From contig WACJ01000257.1 in assembly GCA_008973525.1 (NCBI GenBank), forward strand, positions 124,001 through 188,000: a DNA stretch of 64,000 nucleotides. The letters run 5' to 3'. Below, one piece after another: positions 12,588 through 22,682 of the stretch. Source of the DNA: Stenopsyche tienmushanensis (taxonomy: Eukaryota; Arthropoda; Insecta; Trichoptera; Stenopsychidae). The notes below the pieces were generated by a model that was not told the DNA's origin, ran no database searches, and saw only the letters and a program-made list of their open reading frames with translations. How positions within the stretch are numbered: the first letter of the stretch is position 1; each line of letters starts with the position of its first letter. The translations under genes were made by a program, and so were the position numbers.

Positions 12588-13088
12588 AATAACGCAACAC
12601 ACAGTGGGCGCGCATATTTTCGTTAGGGCGTATATATACGTCCTGCCCACCTGGCGTGAGTTCATATTTTTTTAACGATACTTATAATTTATAAAAAAAA
12701 TCAATTAAACATGTATTTTTCATTTATTCTGATTCATTAACATATAGAGAAGTTAACAAATTCAAAACAATAAACAAAAACATGTATTTTTTGTCCTTCC
12801 ATTTCAAAACTATAAGTTTGCATTTGAATCATACCTTATGCTGCTGGTAAGCGTTTACTAAGTACACGTCCACTTCAGCACAATAGCGAAGTACAAATAA
12901 TTTGCTATCTTTCTTCAATTCGTGTCAAAATAAGTATCGACAACTCACATATTCGTTAAACAAAAAAAAAAAGTCCCGCCTGCTTTAGGACTCAACATAT
13001 ATTTAGAGGACGTATATATACGTCCTAACCAATTTCTATGCAGTTTACGTTGGACGTATATATACGTCCCGCCCACTTAACAGGTTAA
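12588..13088. mobile_element. TTAA-type (piggyBac-like) non-autonomous element with palindromic ends
   Basis: Both ends carry AGTGGGCG followed by the palindrome GGACGTATATATACGTCC or a one-base variant. On the left it lies at about 12626-12644, with AGTGGGCG at 12602-12609. On the right it lies at about 13052-13070, and read outward it is followed by GGGCGGG-type sequence, CACTTAACAGG and TTAA (13085-13088). A second copy of the palindrome lies just inside the right end at 13010-13026. The left edge (ATAAC at 12589) looks like a decayed TTAA. piggyBac-superfamily elements insert at TTAA and often have such subterminal repeats. The interior of about 360 bp is AT-rich and non-coding. Superfamily assignment is by inference from the ends alone. 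Confidence 0.55.
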
Positions 13089-14149
13089 TAAGTTCGTAAG
13101 ATATTTTTTGAAGCAATTGCGATAAAACGATCCCTAATAAAAAAGAAAAAAGTTTAAAATCACGTTAAATTTTATTTAAATTCAGATATATTTATTAAAA
13201 ATATTGTTATATATGATATATAAAAAAAAATTAGTGTCCAGAAATATTTAATATAAATGCATTTGCTGTTATATATATATATATCTTTCGTTTTTAAAAG
13301 TAAATGTTCACTGACGATAAATTGTTGAAAACGTCTGTGTCTGAAAATGATATTTTAGTGATCATTTGTATTGTTTTTTTTTCAAAATTTTAAACAAACT
13401 ACATTCCAAATTTAGTTTAATAAGCTATTGAGTTTTTTGTCCAAATTCTCTTAATTATTAGCGAAATTAATTGATTTAAGGAGAAGAAGGAAACAAAAAC
13501 ATAAATATACCTGCAAAATGCCAAATTTAACATTCAAATACGTCTTACCTTTTTCGTACAAAGTTTGTAAAAATCATATATTTGCAATTTTTGATAGGAA
13601 GCGGCTTATATTTCTAAATCTTAATATTAAAAAATAATTAATATATAACTCATAGAATATGTTTTCGAATGAAAATGAAACATTCCAGGAGATAATTCAC
13701 ATGTTAAATTTTCAATGAAGGCTCTCGATTGCCCGACTGTCTATAAATGGAATTAATGAGAATTTCCATCAACAGCAAGAACGCATCTGCACTCATGTGC
13801 AACGTTTGTCGACGCCTGCCAGTAGGCTTTACATGCGAGCCAGGCAGACAAATGACAGTTTGACATGGCAGCAATTTCATTCGGAAAACTGTGTCTAGAC
13901 GGGAGTTTTTCCAATGAAAATCTGACTGCTCACGCAAAGACGTCTACCTGTCTCTATTTTGCCTTCTTAGTATCCTTCCTTACATTCCCTCCGTCACTCA
14001 ATCATCCAAATTTATATCCACTTACACCCGGAAATCCTCCGAGGATATTTTTAAGCATTCAAATTCTCTCGCTAGGTCTGGAATTAAATGTAGATTAAGA
14101 CGTGGAGCACCAATTGTAATCACATAAAATATTTAGCTCCAATAAACGG
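13089..14149. other. Non-coding stretch
   Basis: AT-rich, with a (TA)n run at about 13268-13285. Overlapping frames on both strands at 13704-14098 give no recognisable protein. Confidence 0.4.
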
Positions 14150-14480
14150 TCGGATGGTTTCGTGTCAGGGTACAATTCTGGTGGAGGTAGACGGGAGTTA
14201 GGCGTCTAGCCGTGACGTCTATCCTCATAGGAGATCCCGGGATATAACGTTTCTCGAGGCCTACCCGAAACAGTTCATGGAGATTGCCACGTCAATTGAA
14301 AACTGCTCTCCCAAGAACAGTGAGCTGGCTGAAGGCGAAACATTACCAGCGAAGACCGTACCCCCGGGGCATTGTTTCGAAACCTCACCCTTATTAGGGA
14401 AAACAAATGTAGGGAAAAACAGGAATCCTCCGGAGTGCACGCAGCCATGACAAGGAAATGCTCGAAACTTAGACCCGTGT
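14150..14480. other. GC-rich, CpG-containing patch
   Basis: This segment is distinctly GC-richer than its flanks, with GAGATCCCGGGATATAACG near 14230 and CCCCCGGGGC near 14370. A 70-codon minus-strand frame lies inside (14275-14487) and resembles nothing I know. It may be conserved non-coding DNA or part of an older repeat. Confidence 0.33.
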
Positions 14481-16631
14481 TTAACACTAACTTTTTGGCC
14501 TTAGTACGTTCACTTCAAGAATGTGGGCTATGAAAGTTCATTCATTAAGCTTGATAGTTTCTTTAAATGCCTACTTAGAAAAGGTCACAATATGTAATAA
14601 TATAATATTCCTTCTAAAATTAAGATAAAAACACATATTATCCTTCGTGACAAAATCATTTTTGAATAATTCATATTTTACACCACAATCCGAAAAAATC
14701 ACTCCAATTGGATTTAATAATTTGGCATTAAATTCAATCAATTAGCTTATTTTACTTATATTTATAATACAGGTATGAATTAACAAATACACTTATTTTG
14801 TTAGACAAATGATTCTATCTGTATTGTTAATAGTTAAAAAATGGAATTTTTAAAATATCTCTATTATACTCCACCATAAATTGAGAATCATTTTGTTAAT
14901 TATTAACAAAGGCTTATGGATAAAAATAGGTATATGACCCAGACAATTATAGTACAGTAACTACTTCTAATTGCAAGTTTGATGTAAAATATTGACAGTT
15001 TTATATCCAGATATAAAAAAGCCCTGTTAATTCTTTACTGCAGTAATGCTATAGTAATGCAGATAAACTATAATTTATAAATAAATATTTTTGGCCTTTA
15101 TTTCCTGATTGTAAACTTATAATTTATTATTAGCCTGATTGTGTATTGTATATTGATTGTAAATATAATGACACAAATGCGATCTTTGTTAATTTTATTG
15201 ATCTCTGAAGAGAGTTGAAACTCTATTATTTTGTGTGTTCGAACCAAGGCATCTTTTCAGTAAATCATTAGACGATAATTCTTCATAAATGGGTCTTAAG
15301 AATTGCTGAACTTCCTCGTTGAGAGCAGGATAATGCTTGTATAAATATAACGATCTTGTATTTGCATGTTTCTGTAATTCGTACCAAGAATCTGCGCCTT
15401 CCGACCAGTATGAATGCTGAGGGGAGTGTGAATCAATCGAAATTTTATGATATTAAAAGGCCCAAATAGCATTTTCTCATCATTTTTAATAATCAAATCC
15501 ATTTTTTATCAATGTATTAGTTAACTATTCGAAGCAATTCGAATCATTTATTCCCTTAGTAGTGTAAATATAAGAAACATCCTTAATGAGAACCCTGACT
15601 TGCTAACAAAAGCAGGTATAGGGGCAAATCTGCGACTGCAGCGATCTCAGAGCCGTTGGGGCGCAATCTGGATGAAGTGATTGCTTCGAGCGTATTTCGA
15701 GAACTAGCTGTAAAGCATTGAAATAGTTCAAATTTCTTCATCAAAGTAAAGGAAATCAGTCTTAGAAATATTTACTTTCGAAAAATGAAATTTAAAAGAA
15801 AACGATTTTTTTGACGCGATAAAGTGAGATATCCCCTTGAATACCACTATTGTAGCTAATATACATATTAGATTATTACTAATTGCATTCTGATTCTAAT
15901 TTGAAATGTGTCTGGAATATATAAAGATGAATAGTGGTGGTTCCAAATATCATCCCAAATACACAATCTAAAAATAAATTCAGCTGAGAATCTATTTAAA
16001 GCAACATTTTACACAGGCATTGATTTTTCTGGTACAATAGAGAATCCAATTGCCTAAACTTTTAGAGCATGTATCCAATTACTGTTCCAAAACTTCGCTT
16101 ATTTGATTAAGTATCTGTCAGGATTCCAATAACATCGATTCTTTATTAATGAAATGAACAAATAAACAGTAGCACTTCATTTTTTATAAAACGTTCGATT
16201 GTATATTTATTTTTACTTAAGCACTCTGCAATAAATAGCTTATCCAATGTTTGGCATAAAAAGACGAAATGAACGCTGCTCGTTTCTGGTCTTGACGAGT
16301 TGTTTACGTGCAAAAGAGCCCCCGGCCTGAAATTGTAGATTATGAGTTCATTTGAACAAATATTTAACAAGTCGATACCCATTGAATCAAAGGGCTAAAA
16401 TTTATACATCGCTTACTGGCTGCAAGTAAATACAAATAGGAAATTTTGCATCCCTATGAAATATTTATCCACCCAACGATTTTCGGTAAAATCCAACGTA
16501 AATATATTGCAAATTTTTGTAAAAAAGAAATCTTGCATTATTTTCATGTATGCATTTTCTGCGATATATTTTTTGTCGTTTTACAAAATATGTTATTCTT
16601 TAAAGTCCTTAAAAATTTAAAGTTAAAGAAT
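14481..16631. other. Non-coding stretch
   Basis: AT-rich. A mildly GC-richer part lies at about 15590-15710. Frames of 63-78 codons at 15296-15502, 16146-16382 and 16446-16637 are unremarkable. Confidence 0.45.
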
Positions 16632-16925
16632 CTATGAGTCAGTAGCGAAATTATCATTATATATGAATGATAATTTAATTATTGTTGCAAATTCAATCAC
16701 TCACTTATGGGCGTCCCTATATGACTTTATTAATCGTCTCAGCATTTATTTTTCAAATCCAGGAAATCAGGGTAAACCTGGATCGAGATGATCGATCAGA
16801 AATATTAATATTTCCGATCTCCTAAATTTGTTGGTACGGTGAAAATTGTTTCCACAATCTGGATTTGAACTCGAACCTTTATAATAAGAGTCCAGGATCT
16901 AAGCTACTATACCAACACTTGGTCC
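16632..16925 (-). mobile_element. tRNA-derived SINE, near full-length copy
   Basis: This copy matches the one at 7727-8033 along its whole length. Minus-strand order is: head with AAGTGTTGGTATAGTAGCTT, then AGATCCTGGACTC; B box GGTTCGAGTTC; body with GGAGATCGGAAATATTAATA and GGTTTACCCTGATTTCCTGG; tail hairpin around AATTATCATTCATAT and AATGATAAT. The two copies show that the unit is about 300 bp. A short echo of the head (CCATACCAACACTT) repeats at 16924-16938, so the insertion edge may be slightly rearranged. A 104-codon minus-strand frame (16879-17193) overlaps the head and is not a gene. Confidence 0.75.
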
Positions 16926-16938
16926 CATACCAACACTT

Positions 16939-17371
16939 TTTGCACCTGTAACGTTGAGAAAAAAATGCAGGAAAAGCGCAATCGGTCTTGCAAAAATAAA
17001 GATGGGGTTGTCGTGCAAGTCTGTCGTTTTTTGATTTTCTTCCTAAGAGGTAGGTTTTATAAAGAAAGGAATAAGAAACTCGAATAATGAGGCCACTCCA
17101 AAACATTACACGAGGTGTCATATAAACCCCAGTCAATATTAAAATACAAAGTCCCTCAGAATAATGCTCGTTACTTAAAATTACCAAAATCATTATAAAT
17201 AATTTGAGATAAGTTTGAGAACTATAAAAGTTAATTTTTTTTTAATTTCAGACCATTTTTCATTCATTAAAAAATGGGTACAAAATTTTGAAATATATTC
17301 GGGGTTCCAGAACTAAACTCCTGAAAATAACGTAAAATAAATTATTTGTAAAGATTAATTCTTATACACTC
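16939..17371. other. Non-coding stretch
   Basis: Unidentified DNA between the SINE and the MITE. Confidence 0.4.
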
Positions 17372-17615
17372 ATCCCTCGATTTACGCGGTTCTCATTTTA
17401 GGCGGTTTCATTTTTACGCGGTCAGAAAAAATTACATTTTAACAAAAAATCAAACCGGTTTTTTGTGGCATGCGTCACACCATTTCTAGGATCAGACTTC
17501 TGTAACCCTCTCCATTGCGTCAAGTGACTCTCCTTGCATCCCGTTTTTGTATAAACATGAAGTCTCAATTTACGCGTTTTCTCTCGGAACGTATCTACCG
17601 CGTAAATCGAGGGAT
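17372..17615. mobile_element. 244-bp MITE with a 19-bp perfect terminal inverted repeat
   Basis: The left end reads ATCCCTCGATTTACGCGGT and the right end is its exact reverse complement (17597-17615). Subterminal sequence repeats the TTTACGCG motif several times, for example 17406-17430 and 17568-17580, as binding sites for a transposase often do. The right inner part, CTCGGAACGTATCTACCGCG, matches the terminal region of the Tigger-like family at 4.3 kb, where GTGCG-type sequence replaces the CGCG motif. There is no coding capacity. It was presumably moved in trans by a Tigger/pogo transposase. I did not see a clean TA duplication at the edges. Confidence 0.78.
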
Positions 17616-18594
17616 TTGTGTATTTTCAAATGTATTATCGGTAGTTGATGTATGAATTTTCAATGTTTATGCAGAAAACTACTCGTCTACGAATTATTAG
17701 TTGGTTATCACTGGCTCAAAATATACTCGAAAATATGGAAAATGTATTTCAAAATCACGCTGGATGACGCACTTCTTGTTGTATATATTCTTTATAAATT
17801 AGCCCGGCTCTAATCTTGTTTAATATACTGGGAAAATATACGGTTTTATTAAGACTGTCTCATGAATGCGCAGGGGTCGTGAATTACCCCATGTTCTTCC
17901 ATTCAGGGAGGCGATGTCTGAAGTGAATTAGACACTCGCAGTAGTGATGTAAGTGACTGTAGTGATGTAGTAGTGGAATGAGGGGCGCGGACCACTGTCA
18001 CACCCTGACAAGGGTTCTGCGGATGCTGCTAGACAAGATCATCTTATCGTTTGCAATACAACTCTGTACAGACAGCAGCAGCAAATATTTAGACTCGGCT
18101 TATATTAAGGTCGCAACGTAATAAAAGAAATAAGCCACCGCCTATATGAGAGGCGAAAAGAGTAAAGATACACCAAATGGATCTTTTTCATTCACTTCTT
18201 GGGAAAACAAACACTCGAAGAAAAACAGTGCTAATTCCATCTAATCTAGTTTTTCTTGCGTAGAAATACGTTAATGTACAGCATCGCGTTTTATTTATTA
18301 GCCGACAAAAAATTACCCACATCCATAAACTGGAAGCTCATTAAATGGTAAGAATATAACATGTTTTAATATTTTCATTAGACTTAATATGAGAGGATCA
18401 AAAGTATATTTTTAATGTTACAGAAAAGGACATTCTATATACGGATTTGTCGAAATTGGGTATCAATCGTATTAAAGTGCATGACAGAATTACTCCACAG
18501 TGCAAATAATAGCACATAAATCAATAAATTCTAAGAAGTTTTGATATCGTGTATTCAACATATTAATTCGACCTGGAAGGATAACATTTAGCCA
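17616..18594. other. Non-coding stretch with a small tandem duplication
   Basis: The part at about 17870-18090 is GC-richer. It holds an 18-bp imperfect tandem, GTAGTGATGTAAGTGACT followed by GTAGTGATGTAGTAGTGG, at 17941-17976. Nothing else was recognised. Confidence 0.42.
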
Positions 18595-18665
18595 TTTAGC
18601 TCAATAGTCAGAGCATGCGCCTTTAAAACGAAAGCTCGTTCTTTCAAACCCAGTTAATCAAATCG
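18595..18665 (+). repeat. tRNA-like sequence (tRNA pseudogene or SINE head)
   Basis: The sequence begins GCCATTTAGCTCAATAGTCA followed by GAGCA, the D-arm/A-box layout of a tRNA. It ends with a weak B-box-like TTCTTTCAAACCC. The anticodon arm does not pair well and the 3' side does not pair with the 5' side, so it is not a working tRNA. It does not match the head of the SINE found elsewhere in the window, so it would be a separate tRNA-derived relic. Confidence 0.4.
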
Positions 18666-18911
18666 AATCAAATAGTATATGTTCATATTTATTCGAATGA
18701 TTAATCATTGAATATTTATGTGGCATGCTACAAATGTGACTTTTGTCTTTGAACAGATATTGGAAATGTATTGTGTGTGTTAAGTTAGTGAGTTAGTTCT
18801 TATTGTGAAGTGTTGGATTCAATCTACATCGTTAGAAGTTTGATCTCCTTAAAATATAAAGCCGATGAGCAACTGTTTGCAATGCTCTGAGTTCAAGTTG
18901 TTTGGATCGAT
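18666..18911. other. Short non-coding gap
   Basis: Nothing recognised. Confidence 0.4.
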
Positions 18912-19090
18912 AAATGTGCAAACCGCAGCAATATCGTCATCTTTCAGATCAAAATTTGAATAGTGATATTACTAGTTATTTTTAAGTTTATTTTGTAATA
19001 TTTTTTGAGGTAGCTTTCAGCAATCCCTTTTGTGGGACTATTACCAACCATTTTGACATGGTTTTTCATGGCGTATATATATTTTTTTAA
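18912..19090. mobile_element. Unnamed inverted-repeat element, copy 2 (partial)
   Basis: The left edge carries ATGTGCAAACCGCAGCAATA, then TCGTCA. This is the counterpart of the inverted right edge of copy 1 at about 1331-1356. The block at 19011-19077, with CCATTTTGACATGG, aligns with 1001-1070. The right end was not located, so this copy may be truncated. Confidence 0.42.
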
Positions 19091-19337
19091 ATGTGATCGC
19101 CAGCCACATCTCCCGTAGAATTATTTGATATTAAAAAAAAATAATTGCTAAAAGTCTTTTATTCTTCGTTAAATCCAGAAAATCTGCGACATTCCTGTAT
19201 TTTCGTTTGATCAAAAATTCAATTTTGATTAACAAAATATACCAAAAAGCATAAATATTTTTCTTTAAGCTGGCATTAGGTTGTTTACTATTTTTTTGGG
19301 TATTATAAGCGGTGTCTGAACCACTTATATATAATTA

Positions 19338-20387
19338 AACATTTTTTTGTGCATTCCGCGGAAAATCGCATAAAAGAAATCGCACAAAAAAAAACGAATG
19401 ACATACATAGAAAAAGTAAAGATGCGTTCCATTAATTTTAAAAATTGCATAACTTTGAAACAGCTATATAAAATATATCCAAAATCGCACAAAAAAAATG
19501 AATTAAAAAAACAGGAAAACAATAAGGCAATTAAAAAATAACATTTTTGGTAACATTTAAAGAATTGGCATCTCAAATGCCAGACATTCACTAGAGAAAT
19601 ATTAATTATTTTAATTGCAAACTTATTGCTGTATGATAATTTTCGTTGCGATTTTCTATATGACTCAAAATCCCTCTCTTCTTCGGAAGAAATAATATAC
19701 TCAGTGTCAATGTCATCATTGTTCTATGTAGATTTTCTATGAAGATGTCAATTTAGTCCCTAATTAAAAAAAAAACACGAAATGGCGACTATTTAAAAAA
19801 AATTCAGTCAAGTCATATTTTGGCCTTTTTTGTCAGTTTTAATTTTTTTAAATAGTTAAAAAATAAATTTTGACATAAATCTGGTAGAAATAATAGAAGG
19901 TTATATGGAAAAGATTCGTACCCAGTTTGAAGTAAATTTATTAATAAAAACTTGAGATAAACGCGTTAAAAAATTTCAATAAAGTAAGTAAAAGTAGGAC
20001 CGGCCAAGTTGCCGCATCACTAAAATAGCTATAACTCCGTAATTAGTTGGAATTTTGGAAATTTCTTTGGAGAATGTATTTTTAAAAATTGAAACATTGG
20101 AAAAATGCAAAATATCGAAATCAATTTTTCGAAATCAAAAATCTATACCGGAATAAGAGGGTGGTTGTAATTAAGCGATAGCAGATGCTATATGATTTAC
20201 ACAGTCCTAAATTATATATATTTTTTTCCAAGTTTCGGTTAGTGTTGATGATATATTATATATCCTATTTTATCCAAATATCTCGATACATAATCATTAT
20301 GAAAAATAAATAAATAAATAATGGCTTTTAAAAAACCGCATAACTTCGAAATCGCACGAAAAAAGTCGCACAAAAATAGGTTTGAGT
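19338..20387 (-). mobile_element. Tigger-like DNA transposon (GTGCG family), about 1.05 kb, internally deleted
   Basis: Both outer ends, read inward, share AAAC followed by a T-run and TTTTGTGC (left about 19335-19352; right about 20365-20387 on the minus strand). Repeated GTGCGATTT/ATCGCAC motifs lie nearby. The minus strand at about 19745-19620 keeps a coding scrap, DIDTEYIISSEEERDFESYR, continuing KSQRKLSYSN. A homologous scrap occurs at 40.7 kb. The 3' untranslated region and terminus (19335-19575) match the fragment at 4.13-4.32 kb in reverse. The middle is AT-rich filler with no transposase core, so this is a non-autonomous derivative. The family is placed with Tigger/pogo because of its termini shared with the 17.37-kb MITE and the acidic C-terminus at 4.1 kb. 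Confidence 0.6.
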
Positions 20388-21129
20388 GTATACTGGTTTT
20401 TACGTCTCGTTATCATTCAAATAAAAGCAATCATTTTTAAAAGAGCTGCTATATTTAAAAAGACGTTCATAATTTATTGAAACGATTCAAATATCATTAA
20501 TTTTGTGATCACTCGTACCATAGGCGTTATATAAAGTTTTCGCACGTATAGATCGGAACGCATCGCGTTTTCACCTTTGTACCACGGCGCCGTCGCGGCT
20601 ATCTAAATATAAATCTATCTCCCTTAAACGTCCGTGAACATTCAACAGGATTTATATTGCGATTACTTTCTTATCAGAACGTTCGGATTATTAAGAAAGT
20701 TTGTACTTGATCGGCTTATCTCTGATTCGGTAGTTTCACCAACTGCTAGGTATCGTTCACGAGAGCTTTATTATGCCCTTAAGCCAAACGCGGATCCTTT
20801 GATAGAGGCATTTCTACCATTCTGCCCCAAGTTCGCATTACGAGTGGCCACAGGTCCGCACAATATATTTTTATGTACTTTATAAACGATCTCGTAAAAC
20901 CAATATCGAGCTAATCTAATAAATTATGCAATAATCACCGACCACTTTGCCCACTTATCCAACGTGATTTTAGCTCGGAAAATTATTTTAATGTCTCTTG
21001 AACTTTATCAGCTCCATTAAATTAGCTTAAAGGCACGTTAACCGTGGGTTTATAATCGGTGCAACATCTCTTTCAGAGTCTTCGATAAAATTAAAAGGGT
21101 CGATCAAATGTGTACATACTTAATTACTT
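20388..21129. other. Non-coding stretch
   Basis: An 83-codon frame at 20634-20885 is the only notable ORF; no domain was recognised. The DNA is slightly GC-richer at 20540-20600. Confidence 0.4.
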
Positions 21130-21285
21130 AAGCCAACTGTTTGTATAGTGAGTTGGATATTGGGCTCATATTATAAAGGCTCGGGTTCAAATCCACCTTT
21201 TGGGAGGGAAAAATTTCCTTACCAACTAATTTTCGATCCATCATCTTGATTTTGTTTAAGCCTAAATTTCTGATTATCTGACTAT
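21130..21285 (+). mobile_element. tRNA-derived SINE, partial copy
   Basis: The head TTTGTATAGTGAGTTGGATA is followed by TGGGCTCATATTATAAAGG and the B box GGGTTCAAATCC. The body is diverged but collinear (ACCAACTAATTTTCGATCC, then a decayed GTTTAAGCCTAAATTTCTG). The tail was not found. Confidence 0.55.
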
Positions 21286-22310
21286 TTTTTTACCATATAA
21301 AACATGTTTTATATAATAGGAATTCGCATAGCACTTTATTTTTTAGCAACCTAATGAGTGTTATAAATGATCTGCATGCAAAAAACTTCCTTTCAATTAA
21401 TTAACAGGATCTTTGATCAGACGTTCCTGCGATATGGTTAAAATATAATACATTATTTAAGAATTCTATCAATATTTAATTCACTTTTATCAAATTTATT
21501 ATTTACATTTATTAGATGTAAACCTTCAACCATATTTGGCTGAATATTTGCAATTCAATTTAGAGTTTTGATCATGAAAAAATGAATATATGCTCGAATA
21601 AAGGGATTGATTTTTTTTTACTGAGAGCAATCAGCTTGTGAAAAAATCTACCTGAAATTGATAGGTTTTTAGTCCATTGACCGCATTCTACTCCACATAT
21701 GAATTGGTCTACTAAGCACGGAAATGTCAATCTTTTTTTCTGTTTTTGTAATGTATTTTCAATAAAACTTTATAGTTTAAATATAGTTTTTAAATAAATT
21801 AAAATTTAACAACCTGCACTACAATATAAAATAGTCTATGGTCAACTACTACTTTTATGGTATAAAATAAGTTGATTTGAATGAAAAAACCATGACTTAA
21901 TTCTATATAACATATTAATGATCTTTCGACTTATTCAGAAAAATCATGCTAGAAAAATCCTTTACAGAAAAGGGAACAAACAATAACCTGTTTTATATTC
22001 TTGTATACATATTAAAAATTGTTTTTATTGTTCCAAAAACAATAATAGTATAATACAAAGAGAATATTAAATTATATGAGGGATGAATTGCACGAAAATA
22101 TCGTTTTTAAAATTAGAAATCATAGTTCGCTTTTAGTTGCATATATTTAAGTGCTTATATTAGATTGTTCAATTAGAAATGCCGTTTTTTTGCACGGAAC
22201 AACTGCAAGGAACTCGATTGGCAAAGGATTTTGCATCCATCTGTTTCTCTTCACCTTGCTCTTTCACATTAGTGTAGCATGAGCGATTTACCATCTCCAC
22301 GCAGTAGTGC
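21286..22310. other. Non-coding stretch
   Basis: AT-rich, nothing recognised. Confidence 0.45.
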
Positions 22311-22350
22311 TGTTAACAGCGATATCTTCCATCTCTCTTCAGGTACAATG

Positions 22351-22682
22351 TGTTATTTTAACAGCGCCATCTCTTGTGGCCCTATGGAGACATTACACCT
22401 GCATACTGACCGATCGCTTCTTACGCGTGCACCGTTGTCGATTGGGTAGTGACGCGCAGGAGGCGAGAGTTGGGAGAGTCGTCGGTTAGCCTTGGCTGCG
22501 GGAGGTCATCCCTCCTGCGGCCAGATCTCTCTCTTTCTCTCGTGTGGAATAAATAGTTATTTAGGGAAGAGGATCTTTCTATTTGACGCCCGTCTATTCC
22601 CATCCATCTTGACGAGCATGTGGGGAGGCGGGGAGCCGCCCGGAGACTCTGCCCCCGAGAGCGGGAGCGCCTCAACGTTACA
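22351..22682 (+). repeat. LTR-like repeat, copy 1 (possible solo LTR)
   Basis: The sequence starts TGTTATTTTAACAGCGCCAT and ends CAACGTTACA, a TG...CA pair with short imperfect inverted ends. It shares an ordered set of blocks with 44572-44851 (inverted) and 50235-50474: a GCGTGCACCG box, CCTTGGCTG, an AAGATGTCCTTCCTGCGGG-like box, a pyrimidine-rich CTCTCTCT stretch and an AATAAATAG-type A-rich box that could be a polyadenylation signal. This copy is the GC-richest. An alternative left edge is TGTTAACAGCGATATC at 22311. No target-site duplication, primer-binding site or second LTR was seen, so a solo LTR or an unrelated repeat remain possible. Frames of 60-93 codons here are GC-driven. Confidence 0.48.

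Noticed and set aside
16879..17193. 104-codon minus-strand frame as a gene
   Set aside because: It overlaps the promoter head of a SINE and has no recognisable content.
18595..18665. A functional tRNA gene
   Set aside because: The D-arm is good, but the anticodon and acceptor stems do not pair and the B box is decayed.
22351..22682. A complete LTR retrotransposon with paired LTRs at 22 and 44-50 kb
   Set aside because: The copies are in mixed orientation, too far apart, differ strongly in sequence, and have no gag-pol sequence between them.
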